Of a DNA stretch of 64,000 bases, positions 8,833 to 17,950 are shown one piece after another. How positions within the stretch are numbered: position 1 is the first letter of the stretch; every line of letters starts with the position of its first letter. The notes under the pieces were generated by a model. The model ran no database searches, was not told the DNA's origin, and saw nothing but the letters and a program-made list of their open reading frames with translations. Made by a program: the position numbers and the translations under genes. The DNA is from Amycolatopsis benzoatilytica AK 16/65 (GTDB lineage: Bacteria > Actinomycetota > Actinomycetes > Mycobacteriales > Pseudonocardiaceae). Location: NCBI RefSeq assembly GCF_000383915.1, contig NZ_KB912942.1, forward strand, positions 5,762,564-5,826,563, in the 5' to 3' direction.

Positions 8833-9153
8833 ATGAGCGACGAAGACGGCTACACCGGCCCGGCGACGCTGGTCGTCGACGGCACTGACCTGGCCGCCGA
8901 GGTCGACCTGCGCGGCTACTTCCAGCCGATCGACGGCTACTACCACTGGTACGGCCGCGTCGCCGCGAACCCGGCGCTGGCCGACGCGGTCGGCGGGCGC
9001 AAGAAGCCGTGCGAAGTACGGATCGGCGAGCGCTCCGCGTCCGGCGAGCTGTCCGACCCGGACCCGTGGGGGCGCTACCGGCTCACCGGCACGTCCACGC
9101 CGCCGTTCGCGGTGCCCACCACGCTCGCCGAGGTCGAGTCCGCCACCGCCTGA
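8833..9153 (+). CDS. DUF4873 domain-containing protein
   Basis: 106 residues, 14 nt after the TetR stop and likely cotranscribed. Contains YTGPATLVVDG, DLRGYFQPIDGYYHWYGR and SDPDPWGRYRLTGTSTPPF, typical of DUF4873. The domain also occurs fused to flavin monooxygenases, which fits a role beside the oxygenase/hydrolase pair, though function is unknown. The ATG has GAGGACC upstream. Confidence 0.82.
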   Translation: MSDEDGYTGPATLVVDGTDLAAEVDLRGYFQPIDGYYHWYGRVAANPALADAVGGRKKPCEVRIGERSASGELSDPDPWGRYRLTGTSTPPFAVPTTLAEVESATA

Positions 9154-9169
9154 GACCGGTCCCCGAAAG

Positions 9170-9220
9170 CCGTGAAGGGCCCCTTCCGGGAATCTGATTC
9201 CGGGAAGGGGCCCTTCACGG
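9170..9220. repeat. Intergenic palindrome, CCGTGAAGGGCCCCTT family
   Basis: Near-perfect 51-nt palindrome: 25-bp arms with one mismatched pair (9188/9202) around one central base. It sits exactly between the convergent DUF4873 and DUF3107 genes, where it could terminate both. Confidence 0.92.
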
Positions 9221-9240
9221 ACCGGTGAAACTCGGCTGGT

Positions 9241-9471
9241 TCAGTCGCCGACGCCGAACCCGACCTTGCGGACGTCGGACGGGGCGATCTCGACGTACGC
9301 GATGCGATCGGCCGGGACCAGGTACTTGCGGCCCTTCTCGTCGTCGAGGCGGAAGAGCCCGTCACCGGCCGTCAGCGCCGCGGCGACCAGCTTCTCCACC
9401 TCTTCGGGAGTCTGGCCACTGGACACCACCAGCTCGCGCGGCGTGTCCTTGATGCCGATCTTGACCTCCAC
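9241..9471 (-). CDS. DUF3107 domain-containing protein (Rv3208A/TB9.4-like)
   Basis: 76 residues: VEVKIGIKDTPRELVV, then PEEVEKLVAAAL and GRKYLVPADRIAYVEI. Matches the small conserved actinobacterial DUF3107 family (Mtb TB9.4); function not established. GTG at 9471 has a perfect GGAGGTC site. Part of the Rv3205c-Rv3212-like block. Confidence 0.92.
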   Translation of the reverse strand: MEVKIGIKDTPRELVVSSGQTPEEVEKLVAAALTAGDGLFRLDDEKGRKYLVPADRIAYVEIAPSDVRKVGFGVGD

Positions 9472-9575
9472 GTGGGACCTCCGCTGGAAACTCGTTGTGA
9501 CTACGCCCGGCAAGGCTAACCGAAGCGGGCCGCCGCGGTGGCGCGCGACCAGCAGGTGACTCGCGGCCACTCGCC

Positions 9576-10262
9576 TCAGCCCAGCCCCAGCGCCTGCATG
9601 CGCTTGGTGTGCCCTTGCTGCAACCGACGGAACAGCGCGCCGATTCCCGCCAGGTCGCCGGAGCCGGCGACGATGAGTTCGGCCAGGCCATCGCGCTCGG
9701 CGACCACGTACTGGGCCTGGGTGAGCGCTTCGCCGAGCAGCCGCCGTCCCCACAGCGCGAGCTTGTCGCGAGCCTTCGGATCCGCCTTGATCCCGGCCGC
9801 GACTTCGCGCTCGGCGAACGCCGAATGCCCGGTGTCGGCGAGCACAGTGAGCACCAGGTCCTTGGTCTCCGGGTCGAGCCAGCTGGCGATCTCGCGGTAG
9901 AGGTCTGCCGCCAGCCCGTCCCCGACGTACGCCTTGACGAGCGACTCCAGCCACGAATTGGGCCGGGTGGAGGCGTGCCACGCGTCCACTTGCGACACGA
10001 ACGGGGCCATCGCGTCCTCGACCGCGACGCCGTTCGCCGCGAGGTGCTTCGTCAGCAGATCGAGATGCCCGATCTCGGCGGCGGCCATCGAAGCGAGCGC
10101 CGCGCGCCCGGCGAGCGTGGGCGCGCTGCGAGCGTCCTCGGCCATCCGGTCGAACGCGGACAGCTCCAGGTAGGCGATCACGCCGAGCAGGTCTACGACG
10201 CCCTCGCTGATCGCGGGCGGCGCGGCGGTCGGAGCGGAGGCGGGTTCAGCGGGGTCGGTCAC
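9576..10262 (-). CDS. Ferritin-like domain protein (Rv3210c-like)
   Basis: 228 residues. A four-helix ferritin-like fold is indicated by [14 protein letters not shown] and [11 protein letters not shown], an E...ExxH pair. The second E...ExxH pair is less obvious, so metal binding is uncertain. GTG at 10262 gives a normal N-terminus ([11 protein letters not shown]); the frame stays open to 10322 without a better ribosome site. Divergent from the helicase gene. Confidence 0.82.
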   Translation of the reverse strand: MTDPAEPASAPTAAPPAISEGVVDLLGVIAYLELSAFDRMAEDARSAPTLAGRAALASMAAAEIGHLDLLTKHLAANGVAVEDAMAPFVSQVDAWHASTRPNSWLESLVKAYVGDGLAADLYREIASWLDPETKDLVLTVLADTGHSAFAEREVAAGIKADPKARDKLALWGRRLLGEALTQAQYVVAERDGLAELIVAGSGDLAGIGALFRRLQQGHTKRMQALGLG

Positions 10263-10577
10263 GGCGACGAGACTATCGCCGAACCGCAGGCCCGCGCCGT
10301 GAAGAGACCGATCCCACGCCACGCCGTCGCTCCCGGTACTCCCCGAAAAACACCTGACCAGCTATACTGCGGATGGACAATCAGAGCTTCCGCACGCCCA
10401 GCCGCGTTTTTCGGCTGCGCGGCGGGAACCAGGCGGACGGCCGGAGCCACCAGGGCGACCGGGGTTCGCCGCAAGTGTGCGTGCACGCCTCCCAGCGGCA
10501 TTCCCGGGCGGGCGACAGCGCCAACAGCCTCCACTGCCGAGGCTACGGCGCGGGTCTGGCCCCCGGTCGAGTGTCGA
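10263..10577. other. Long leader between divergent ferritin-like and RhlE genes
   Basis: 315 nt without a convincing gene. TATACT at 10363-10368 could be a -10 element reading toward the helicase, giving a leader of about 200 nt. The leader contains several GC-rich hairpins (for example around CCGCG...CGCGG at 10400-10420). DEAD-box RNA helicase genes often have structured, autoregulated leaders, so this may be regulatory; no -35 match is evident. Confidence 0.4.
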
Positions 10578-12356
10578 GTGACAACCGGCCTGTGCGCGCT
10601 GGTCACGAGAGAGGCGATCACCCTGACCGCAGAACAGTCCACAACCGAACAGACCGAAACCGCGCCGGCCGCCGCTGTCGCTCTCGAGCACAGCGAGAGC
10701 GGCCCGGCCGGGCTGGACACCTCGCACCCGCTGCAGGCGGGCGCGCCGGTCGCCGAAGAATCGCCGACCTTCGCGTCGTTCGGCGTCAAGCCGGAAATCG
10801 TGAAGGCGCTCGGCGAAGCCGGCATCGAGCGCACGTTCGCCATCCAGGCGCTCACCCTGCCGCTGGCCATGGCCGGCGACGACCTGATCGGCCAGGCGCG
10901 CACCGGCATGGGCAAGACGCTGGGCTTCGGCGTCCCGCTGCTGCACCGGGTGGAGGTGCCCGGCGACGGCACCCCGCAGGTGCTGGTCGTGGTGCCGACC
11001 CGGGAGCTGTGCATCCAGGTCGCCAACGACCTCAAGGGCGCCGGCAAGCACCTGGGCATCCGCACCCTGGCGATCTACGGCGGACGGCCGTATGAGCCGC
11101 AGATCGAGGCGCTGCGCAAGGGCGTCGACGTCGTGATCGGCACCCCGGGCCGGCTGCTCGACCTGGCCGAGCAGCAGCACCTGGTGCTCGGCAAGGTCCG
11201 CGGCCTGGTGCTGGACGAGGCCGACGAGATGCTCGACCTCGGCTTCCTGCCGGACATCGAGCGGATCCTGCGGATGGTCCCGGACGAGCGGCAGACCATG
11301 CTGTTCTCCGCGACCATGCCCGGCCCGATCATCACGCTGGCGCGCACGTTCCTGAACCAGCCCACGCACATCCGGGCCGAGGAGAACGACGCCGGCGCGG
11401 TCCACGAGCGCACCGCCCAGTTCGTCTACCGGGCGCACTCGATGGACAAGACCGAGCTGATCGCGCGGGCGCTGCAGGCCGAGGGCCGCGGTCTCACGAT
11501 GATCTTCAGCCGGACCAAGCGCACCGCGCAGAAGGTCGCCGACGACCTGGTGGAACGCGGTTTCGCGGCCGCCGCGGTGCACGGAGACCTTGGCCAGGGC
11601 GCGCGCGAGCAGGCGCTGCGCGCGTTCCGCTCGGGCAAGGTCGACGTGCTGGTGGCCACCGACGTGGCGGCGCGCGGCATCGACATCGACGACGTCACGC
11701 ACGTCATCAACTACCAGTGCCCGGAGGACGAGAAGACCTACGTCCACCGGATCGGCCGCACCGGCCGGGCGGGTCGCACCGGCGTCGCGATCACGCTTGT
11801 CGACTGGGACGACGAACCGCGCTGGAAGCTGATCTCCGACACGCTGGGCCTGGACCTGCCGGAGCCGGTGGAGACGTACTCGTCGTCGCCGCACCTGTTC
11901 AGCGATCTGGGCATTCCGGAGGGCACGAAGGGCCGGCTGCCGCTGGCCAAGCGCACCCGGGCCGGCCTGTCCGCCGAGAAGGAAGAGGATCTGGGCGGCA
12001 AGCGACGGGGACGCCGCGACGCCGCCGCCGCTCCGGCGGAGGACGCGCCGCGCAAGCGCAATCGCGCCCCGCGCAAGCGCACCCGGGGCGGTGCCCGTTC
12101 GGCCGCCGCGATCGAGTCCGCCGACGCAGCCGCTGCTGCTTCGGAGGCACCGGCCTCGTCGGAGCAGTCGGAAGACCGCCCCCGGACCCGCCGCCGCACC
12201 CGCTCCGGCGGCGACGCGGCAGGCCCGGCCACGTCGACCGGCAACGCCACCCCGGCGACGACGTCCGACTCGGCGGGCGAGACCGCGGAGCGGCCGGCCC
12301 GCCGCCGCCGTCGCCGTCGTCCGGCCGCGTCTGATACACCTGCGTCGACAGACTGA
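10578..12356 (+). CDS. rhlE: DEAD-box ATP-dependent RNA helicase, RhlE type
   Basis: About 592 residues. All helicase motifs are present: Q motif (FAIQALTLPLA), motif I (ARTGMGKT, with M where S is usual), PTREL, GTPGR, DEADEMLDLGF, SAT, FSRTKRTAQ, VATDVAARGIDID and HRIGRTGRAG. The C-terminal ~130 residues form a low-complexity Arg/Lys/Ala tail ending in RRRRRRRP, typical of actinobacterial helicases and likely RNA-binding. Corresponds to Mtb Rv3211. The start is uncertain: GTG at 10578 is used, with a non-canonical start near 10620 also possible. The long frame upstream is not helicase sequence. Confidence 0.92.
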   Translation: MTTGLCALVTREAITLTAEQSTTEQTETAPAAAVALEHSESGPAGLDTSHPLQAGAPVAEESPTFASFGVKPEIVKALGEAGIERTFAIQALTLPLAMAGDDLIGQARTGMGKTLGFGVPLLHRVEVPGDGTPQVLVVVPTRELCIQVANDLKGAGKHLGIRTLAIYGGRPYEPQIEALRKGVDVVIGTPGRLLDLAEQQHLVLGKVRGLVLDEADEMLDLGFLPDIERILRMVPDERQTMLFSATMPGPIITLARTFLNQPTHIRAEENDAGAVHERTAQFVYRAHSMDKTELIARALQAEGRGLTMIFSRTKRTAQKVADDLVERGFAAAAVHGDLGQGAREQALRAFRSGKVDVLVATDVAARGIDIDDVTHVINYQCPEDEKTYVHRIGRTGRAGRTGVAITLVDWDDEPRWKLISDTLGLDLPEPVETYSSSPHLFSDLGIPEGTKGRLPLAKRTRAGLSAEKEEDLGGKRRGRRDAAAAPAEDAPRKRNRAPRKRTRGGARSAAAIESADAAAAASEAPASSEQSEDRPRTRRRTRSGGDAAGPATSTGNATPATTSDSAGETAERPARRRRRRRPAASDTPASTD

Positions 12357-12380
12357 TCGACACACCGGGGAGTCAGTTAC

Positions 12381-13991
12381 GTGAACGACCACGGGAACGG
12401 CGCCGATGAAACGCCCTCCGAACCCGGATCGAACGTAGCGGGCACTCCCGCGAAGCGCGACGATCGCCCCGCCTCGGATGTTCCGGACGGGGCGATCGAT
12501 GCGGCAGCGGGCTCTGCTGGCGCTGAGTCTGCCGCCGGCGCTTCGGCTGAGCTTCCCGCCGCGGCGGGCGAGGGCTCGTCCAGCGCAGCCGGCGAACCGG
12601 CTCCGGACACCGATCCGGTCCCCGCGGTCACCTCCGAGGAACAAACCGGGCCGATCCCCCGCGTCCCCGCCGCTGTCTCGCCCGAACTCGCCGCCGGGAC
12701 CAGTACCGCCCAGCCGCACGGCGCCGACGATCTCCTTCTCCGGAGGTCCGCCGGTGCCCACGTCGCATCCGGCAAGGCCCGGCGCTCACCGTGGAACCGC
12801 CGCCGGGATTGGCTGATCGTCGTCGCGATCGCGGCAGTCGTCGCGGCCGGCATCACGGTCGTCGCCGCCAGCAGCGACAATCTGCACACCAGCCGCGCCG
12901 TCGCCGCCGCGCCGCAAGCGCTTCCCGCGCCGCCGCCCGAGGTGCCCGGTGCGATGAAACAGCTGTGGCAGGCGCCGAGTTCCGCGACGCCGGTTCCGAT
13001 TGGCCAGTCCGACACCGTCACCACCGCGGACGGCGGCGAGGTCGCCGGCCGCGACCCGATCACCGGGCAGATCCGCTGGCACTACACCCGGGACAACCTT
13101 CAACTGTGCACTGTGGACACCGCATGGGGCCGGGTGAACGCGGTGTACCACAAGAGCATGGGCTGCAGCGAGGTCACTCAGCTCGACCCGGCGACCGGCC
13201 GGATCACCGCGCAGCGCAACGGCGACGCCGAACTCGGCACCCGGCTGGTCAGCGACGGCAGCCACGTCACGACCACCGGCAAGCACCTGCTCGACACGTG
13301 GCGGGACGACCTCGTCAAGAGCATGGAGTACGGCAAGGTCCCGTTCCTGGTCAACGCGAACAAGCAGCCGCGCACCAACTGCACGTACGGAACGGTCGCG
13401 GCCGCCAACGACAAGGTCGGCGTGATCGAACGCTGCCCCGGCGACCGCGGCGACCGTCTCACGGTCTACAAAGCGACCGCCGAGCACGAAGACGAACCGC
13501 AAGTCGTGTACACCGCGCTGCTGGCGGGTTCGCGGGCACGCGTGATCGCCATGTCCGGCGATCTGGTCGGCGTGCTCCTGCCGGAGCAGCAGCTGTACGT
13601 CGTCTACGGCGCGGACGGCACCCAGAAGGCCGCGTACCCGATGGACCTGCCGGCCGACGATCTGAAGAGCGACCCGGTCGGCGGCACCGAGGCGACGACC
13701 CGTACCGCGGCGGCGATCTACTGGTACAGCGGCTCGAAAACCGTTGCGCTGTCCCGAGACGACCTGTCCCCGCGCTGGACGCTGGATCGCACGCTCGGCC
13801 CCGGCATCACGTTCGCCGGCCAGCTGGTCGTGCCGATCCGCGGCGGGCTGGCGGTGCTGAACGAAACGAACGGCTCGACTCTGCGCACCGTCGGCATCGA
13901 CCGCGGCTCCTATTCCGGCCCGGTCCAGCTCACCGCGCTCGGCCCAGTCCTGCTGGAACAACGCGGCCCGGTGGTCGCCGCGCTGCGCTGA
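12381..13991 (+). CDS. Membrane-anchored PQQ-like beta-propeller protein (Rv3212-like)
   Basis: 536 residues. A ~130-residue acidic, Pro/Ala-rich cytoplasmic region precedes one membrane helix (WLIVVAIAAVVAAGITVVAA) and an extracytoplasmic propeller-like domain with blade motifs such as GRDPITGQIRWHY, LDPATGRITAQ and LNETNGSTLRTV. Cysteines in the propeller are probably disulfide-bonded. It follows the helicase by 24 nt, matching Mtb Rv3211-Rv3212, and starts at a GTG after GGGGAG. Function unknown. Confidence 0.85.
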   Translation: MNDHGNGADETPSEPGSNVAGTPAKRDDRPASDVPDGAIDAAAGSAGAESAAGASAELPAAAGEGSSSAAGEPAPDTDPVPAVTSEEQTGPIPRVPAAVSPELAAGTSTAQPHGADDLLLRRSAGAHVASGKARRSPWNRRRDWLIVVAIAAVVAAGITVVAASSDNLHTSRAVAAAPQALPAPPPEVPGAMKQLWQAPSSATPVPIGQSDTVTTADGGEVAGRDPITGQIRWHYTRDNLQLCTVDTAWGRVNAVYHKSMGCSEVTQLDPATGRITAQRNGDAELGTRLVSDGSHVTTTGKHLLDTWRDDLVKSMEYGKVPFLVNANKQPRTNCTYGTVAAANDKVGVIERCPGDRGDRLTVYKATAEHEDEPQVVYTALLAGSRARVIAMSGDLVGVLLPEQQLYVVYGADGTQKAAYPMDLPADDLKSDPVGGTEATTRTAAAIYWYSGSKTVALSRDDLSPRWTLDRTLGPGITFAGQLVVPIRGGLAVLNETNGSTLRTVGIDRGSYSGPVQLTALGPVLLEQRGPVVAALR

Positions 13992-14009
13992 TTTCGCCGG
14001 GGCAGGCGC

Positions 14010-14513
14010 TTACGCCCACCACAAAATCGTGAGCGCCGCTCCCGCGACCACCAGTACTCCGGCACCGGCGACGCCGGCGGCCCGCCCGGCTCTTCGGTCC
14101 GCGACCCGCTGCAGCAGCAGCGCGATCGCCGCCGCGACCGGATGTCCGACCAGCTTCGCGACGCCCGGCCCGATCGCCCCGTTCACAAAACACAACACGC
14201 CGACGACGAGCACTCCGACGGCAAGTACCGCCATTCCCGCCGCGACCGACCCGGTGAACCCGCGCCACCACCGCCCCGGCCGGGCCGGCCTCGACCGCGC
14301 CGCGCCCTGACCGGATGCGTCCGGTTGAGCGGCCTCTGCCGCGGTGCCACGTTCGCTCTCGGCCCGGTGCGCGCCGTCCGTCCGGCCGCCGTCGACACTC
14401 GTCAGCCGGGGCCGCCCAGCACCGTTCGCCGCCCGGCCCGGCTCCTGGGCCGCACCGCGCCCGGCCCCCACAGCATCGTCGCCAGCAGCTTGCTCAATCT
14501 CCGGTGACGCCAC
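14010..14513 (-). CDS. Hypothetical small membrane protein
   Basis: 167 residues from the GTG at 14513 (GAGGAT upstream). The N-terminal ~80 residues are hydrophilic and low-complexity; the C-terminal half has about three membrane segments (AAGMAVLAVGVLVVGVLC, HPVAAAIALLLQRVAD, AGVLVVAGAALTILWW). No family recognised. Convergent with the propeller gene. Confidence 0.6.
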   Translation of the reverse strand: MASPEIEQAAGDDAVGAGRGAAQEPGRAANGAGRPRLTSVDGGRTDGAHRAESERGTAAEAAQPDASGQGAARSRPARPGRWWRGFTGSVAAGMAVLAVGVLVVGVLCFVNGAIGPGVAKLVGHPVAAAIALLLQRVADRRAGRAAGVAGAGVLVVAGAALTILWWA

Positions 14514-14537
14514 GATCCTCGGATCCCATCCTCAACG

Positions 14538-15398
14538 TTACGGCGCCAGCAATTCCCACGGCTGCAGCGCAGGTGCGGTCCGCTGCCCCTCAGCGCAGCT
14601 CGGGCGGAAATCGCACCATGCGCACCGGCGGTCCGGCCGGGCGGGAAACAACTCGTCCGGATCGCCGCCGGCGCCCAGGGTATCCGCTGCCAGCCGCAGA
14701 TCCCCGGCGGTCTCCTCGGCGCGTTCCAGGTGCCGCTTCAACGTTTCCGGCGTGTGCTCGGCCGCCGCGATCGTTCCGGACGGCAGGTGGTGCAGCTCGA
14801 CCTTCGCGCACGGCATCCGCAGCGTGCGCGCCGAAGCGACGGCGTACATCGCGAGTGCCTGCGACGCGCGCGCCTCGTGCTCGTCCGGAGCGCGCCGGCC
14901 GGTCTTGTAGTCCACGATCACGAGTTCGCCGCCGCGCTGGTCGATCCGGTCGGCGCGGCCTTCGATGATCATCGTCGGACGGCCGCCGGTGGTGCTGACC
15001 GGCGCGGAGACCCAGCGTTCGAGGCCGACCGGATCGCCGCTGACGTCGTTGTCCTCGACGTATTCCGCGACCCAGCCCTTGGCGCGCGCTCGGTAGCGGG
15101 CGGCCTGCTCGTCGTCGGCGAACCCGGCGTCCTTCCAGTGTTCGGCGACGAGCGCCATCGCCCGCTGCGGCGTGCGCTTGGCGACCGGCAGGTCGAACAG
15201 CGCGCGCAACGCGTTGTGCACCACCGCACCCAGGGTGCTGTGCGCCCACGGCCCGGTGCGCTGCGGCGTCGGCCGGTCGAGGTAGCTCAGCCGGTATCGG
15301 CGCGGGCAGTCGTCGAACGTGCTCAGCCGCGCCGGCGACACCTTGGTGAGCCGCTGTGGTTGTTCGGCGCCGAAGTCGAACCCCAGCTGTTCCTTCAC
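14538..15398 (-). CDS. RecB-family PD-(D/E)XK nuclease with Fe-S cluster motif
   Basis: 286 residues. The nuclease core shows GRADRID with D150 and VDYKTG with D163 and K165, the PD-(D/E)XK signature. C31 in DDCPRRY plus C259, C262 and C268 in RRCAWCDFRPSC are the four ligands expected for an AddB/Cas4-type 4Fe-4S cluster. Similar single-domain RecB-like proteins occur in Mtb (Rv2119). GTG at 15398 follows GGAAGGGG. Probably DNA repair; no helicase partner is nearby. Confidence 0.9.
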   Translation of the reverse strand: MKEQLGFDFGAEQPQRLTKVSPARLSTFDDCPRRYRLSYLDRPTPQRTGPWAHSTLGAVVHNALRALFDLPVAKRTPQRAMALVAEHWKDAGFADDEQAARYRARAKGWVAEYVEDNDVSGDPVGLERWVSAPVSTTGGRPTMIIEGRADRIDQRGGELVIVDYKTGRRAPDEHEARASQALAMYAVASARTLRMPCAKVELHHLPSGTIAAAEHTPETLKRHLERAEETAGDLRLAADTLGAGGDPDELFPARPDRRCAWCDFRPSCAEGQRTAPALQPWELLAP

Positions 15399-15462
15399 GC
15401 CACCCCTTCCGTCGCCGTCCACGCTACGCACCCCCACCGACACTTTCCGGTGTGGGCCGTTC

Positions 15463-16095
15463 CTAGCGGGTACCGGCGATGAACCCCTGCACCGAGTTCG
15501 CGACGAGTTCGACCGCGATCGCGGCCAGCAGCAGACCGGCGATCTTCGCGAGCAGGGTGATCCCGCTTTCCTTGATCAGCCGGATGATCACGCCGGAGAA
15601 CCGCATGCAGGTGTAGAGCACGAAGTGCACGGTCACGATCGCCAGCGCGAGCGCGAGATACGCGCCGAGGTGCCCGTTCGCCTGCCGGACGAACACGATG
15701 GTCGCGGCGATCGCGCCGGGACCGGCGAGCAGCGGCGTGCCGAGCGGGACAAGGGCGACGTTGACGTCTTCGGCGGCTTCGGTTTCGCCGCCGCCGACCT
15801 TGCCGGTGAGCAGTTGCAGCGCGATCAGCAGCAGGAGCAGGCCGCCCGCCCCCTGCAGCGCGGGGATGCCGATGCCGAGGTAGGCCAGGATCGCCTGCCC
15901 GGCCACCGCGAACAGCGAGATGACCAGCAGCGACACCAGCACCGCCTGCCGGGCCGCCTTCACCCGGGTGGCCATCGGCTTGCGGCCGACCAGGCTCAGG
16001 AACACCGGGACGGTGCCGGGCGGGTCCATGATCACCACGAGGGTGATCGTCGCGCTGATGAAGAGTTTCGCGTCGAAGAAGTCCGAGACCGCCAT
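15463..16095 (-). CDS. MarC family integral membrane protein
   Basis: 210 residues with six predicted membrane segments. Typical MarC sequence includes IMDPPGTVPVFLSL, GIPALQGAGGLLLLLIALQLL and PLGTPLLAGPGAIAA. The family was once linked to multiple antibiotic resistance but its transport role is unproven. Its ATG lies 1 nt after the PHP gene stop, so translation is probably coupled. Confidence 0.92.
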   Translation of the reverse strand: MAVSDFFDAKLFISATITLVVIMDPPGTVPVFLSLVGRKPMATRVKAARQAVLVSLLVISLFAVAGQAILAYLGIGIPALQGAGGLLLLLIALQLLTGKVGGGETEAAEDVNVALVPLGTPLLAGPGAIAATIVFVRQANGHLGAYLALALAIVTVHFVLYTCMRFSGVIIRLIKESGITLLAKIAGLLLAAIAVELVANSVQGFIAGTR

Positions 16096-16096
16096 C

Positions 16097-16960
16097 TCAG
16101 CCCTTCACCACTTGGAACCCGGTCGCGCGGCCCACCAATTCCTCCAGCTGGTCCGGCTCGGTCGTGTCCTGGCCGAGTCCGATGGTCTTGTTCGTGCCGT
16201 GGTAGTCGCTGGACCCGGTGCGGATCAGGCCCAGCTCGTCGGCCAGCTCGCGGGTGCGCGCCCGGGTGGCCGGATCGTGGTTCGGGTGGTCGACCTCGAC
16301 GCCGGTCAGCCCGCGCCGGGCCAGGTCGCGCAGGGTGTCCTCGCTGATCGTCGCGCCGCGGCTGAACGCGAACGGATGCGCGATGACGGTGACTCCGCCG
16401 GCCGCGGCGACCATGTCGATCGCCTCTTCGACCGGGGTGTCGCGGCGTGCGACGTAGTAGCCGCGGCGCGGGTGCAGATAGTCGGCGAACGCCTCGTCGA
16501 CCGAGCTGACCAGCCCGGCGCGGACGAGCGCCTGCGCGAGGTGCGGCCGCCCGGCGGGCGAGTCCGCGGGCAGCAGGCCCATGATTTCGTCGGCGTCGAC
16601 CGGGAGCCCGTCGGCGGCCATCCGTTCGGCCATCCGGCGGACCCGGGTGCGCCGTTCGATCCGCAGCCGGGTCTGCTCCGCGACGATCGCCGGCGCGGCC
16701 GGGTCGAAGAGGTAGGCGAGCAGATGCACGCTGATCTGGTAGCCGGTGTCCGGGTCGATCGACACCGTCGACAGCTCGGCGCCGGGCACCAGGGTGAGCC
16801 CGGCGGGCAGTGCTTCAGCGGCAGGCACCCAGCCCGCGGTGGTGTCGTGGTCGGTGATCGCGACCACGTCCAGACCGGCCCGCGCGGCGGCCCCGACGAG
16901 CTCAGCAGGGCTGTCGGTACCGTCGGAGGCCGTGGAGTGGGCGTGCAGGTCGATGCGCAT
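16097..16960 (-). CDS. PHP domain-containing phosphoesterase
   Basis: 287 residues. Metal-site motifs of the PHP superfamily: RIDLHAHSTASDG, VAITDHDT, PGAELST, VIAHPF and the C-terminal GSSDYHG. Resembles the cytosolic YciV/RnaseAM and polymerase-PHP-like group, acting on 3',5'-nucleoside bisphosphates or 5' RNA ends. The ATG at 16960 starts directly at MRIDLHAHS; the 16969 ATG is also possible. Confidence 0.9.
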   Translation of the reverse strand: MRIDLHAHSTASDGTDSPAELVGAAARAGLDVVAITDHDTTAGWVPAAEALPAGLTLVPGAELSTVSIDPDTGYQISVHLLAYLFDPAAPAIVAEQTRLRIERRTRVRRMAERMAADGLPVDADEIMGLLPADSPAGRPHLAQALVRAGLVSSVDEAFADYLHPRRGYYVARRDTPVEEAIDMVAAAGGVTVIAHPFAFSRGATISEDTLRDLARRGLTGVEVDHPNHDPATRARTRELADELGLIRTGSSDYHGTNKTIGLGQDTTEPDQLEELVGRATGFQVVKG

Positions 16961-17025
16961 CGGACCCATTCTCGACGATGCGCCGCATCACTACGGCACC
17001 GGGACCAGTGCCGACGCCCGGCCGG

Positions 17026-17586
17026 TCAGCCGACTGGCTTCTTGCCCCGGGCCGCGCGCTGCGCCTTGATCATCGAGAACCGCTCGGCCTGCTTCTGCTT
17101 GTCGCCGAACACGAGCTCGGAGATCGTGTCGTAGAACTCCTCCGGCCGCGGCAGGTAGTCGATCCGGTTCAGCGCCTGGATCTGCCCCGCCGACTCGACG
17201 ACCATCGTGCCGTAGCCGAGCATCCGGCCCCAGGCCGAACGCTGGTAGGTGAGGTCGGTGACCTTGCTGATGGGCATCATCAGCACTTTGGTGGTGAAGA
17301 CCCCGGTGGTCATCACGAACCGTTTGTCCGTGACGACCAGCCGTTCGACCCACCACTCGATGATCACGTAAGCGAACCGGAGCACGACCAGCAGCGCCAC
17401 GTACCAGAGGATGTTCTGCACGACCCACAGCGAGGGCGGGAGCAGGTACGAGACCAGCACGCACACGACCAGCAGCGCCGCTGCCTCGAAGGTGTCCCAG
17501 AGCAGCACCGCCCAGTGCCGGCGGATCCGGATGACCCGCCGCTCGGTGTCGAGGAGGTACTCGTCGGGATCGCGTGGCGCGAACAT
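17026..17586 (-). CDS. Bacterial PH domain (DUF304-like) membrane protein
   Basis: 186 residues. N-terminal DPDEYLLDTERRVIRIRRHW, two membrane helices (~31-75), then a bPH_2-type domain: WWVERLVVTDKRFVMTTGVFTTKVLMM and KVTDLTYQRSAWGRMLGYGTMVVESAG. A common actinobacterial membrane protein without assigned function. The basic C-terminus (RGKKPVG) is cytosolic. Confidence 0.88.
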   Translation of the reverse strand: MFAPRDPDEYLLDTERRVIRIRRHWAVLLWDTFEAAALLVVCVLVSYLLPPSLWVVQNILWYVALLVVLRFAYVIIEWWVERLVVTDKRFVMTTGVFTTKVLMMPISKVTDLTYQRSAWGRMLGYGTMVVESAGQIQALNRIDYLPRPEEFYDTISELVFGDKQKQAERFSMIKAQRAARGKKPVG

Positions 17587-17608
17587 AGGTCGAGGATAGC
17601 CTCTGCCG

Positions 17609-17770
17609 TCAGCTGAAGACGTTGCTGACGAAGGTGATCACCGATTCGGCCGAGCTGCGGAGGAATTGGATGATATTGCTGACGAGACCCGCCGCGTGTC
17701 CCGGCTGGGCGATCACGAAGAACAGCACCAACGCGATCACCACGAGTCCTGCAAGCTTCTTCGCGTTCAC
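17609..17770 (-). CDS. Conserved small single-pass membrane protein
   Basis: 53 residues from the GTG at 17770: MNAKKLAGLVVIALVLFFV followed by IAQPGHAAG and an amphipathic tail ending VITFVSNVFS. The lysine-rich N-terminus, single helix and short tail match small conserved actinobacterial proteins I recall. It lies 22 nt upstream of the PH-domain gene on the same strand. The ribosome site (GGGATTG) is weak. Confidence 0.7.
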   Translation of the reverse strand: MNAKKLAGLVVIALVLFFVIAQPGHAAGLVSNIIQFLRSSAESVITFVSNVFS

Positions 17771-17950
17771 AGCGATCAATCCCGTCTCTTGCCTGTACGC
17801 CCGGAAACTGACTTTCTACGTTGTACCGCACCAGCCACCCACGCGGGGGGAAAGTCCCGCGCATGGGTCAGCTATGCGCTCGAAGCGTACCGTATGACTA
17901 CTCTCCGTGTACAGGAGCCTGAAGGACCCAGCGTCGGCTACCTTCGGGCC

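Noticed and set aside
9609..10577. Continuous open frame joining the helicase gene to sequence antisense to the ferritin-like gene
   Set aside because: The extension has no helicase homology, overlaps a conserved gene on the other strand and reflects GC-rich frame openness.
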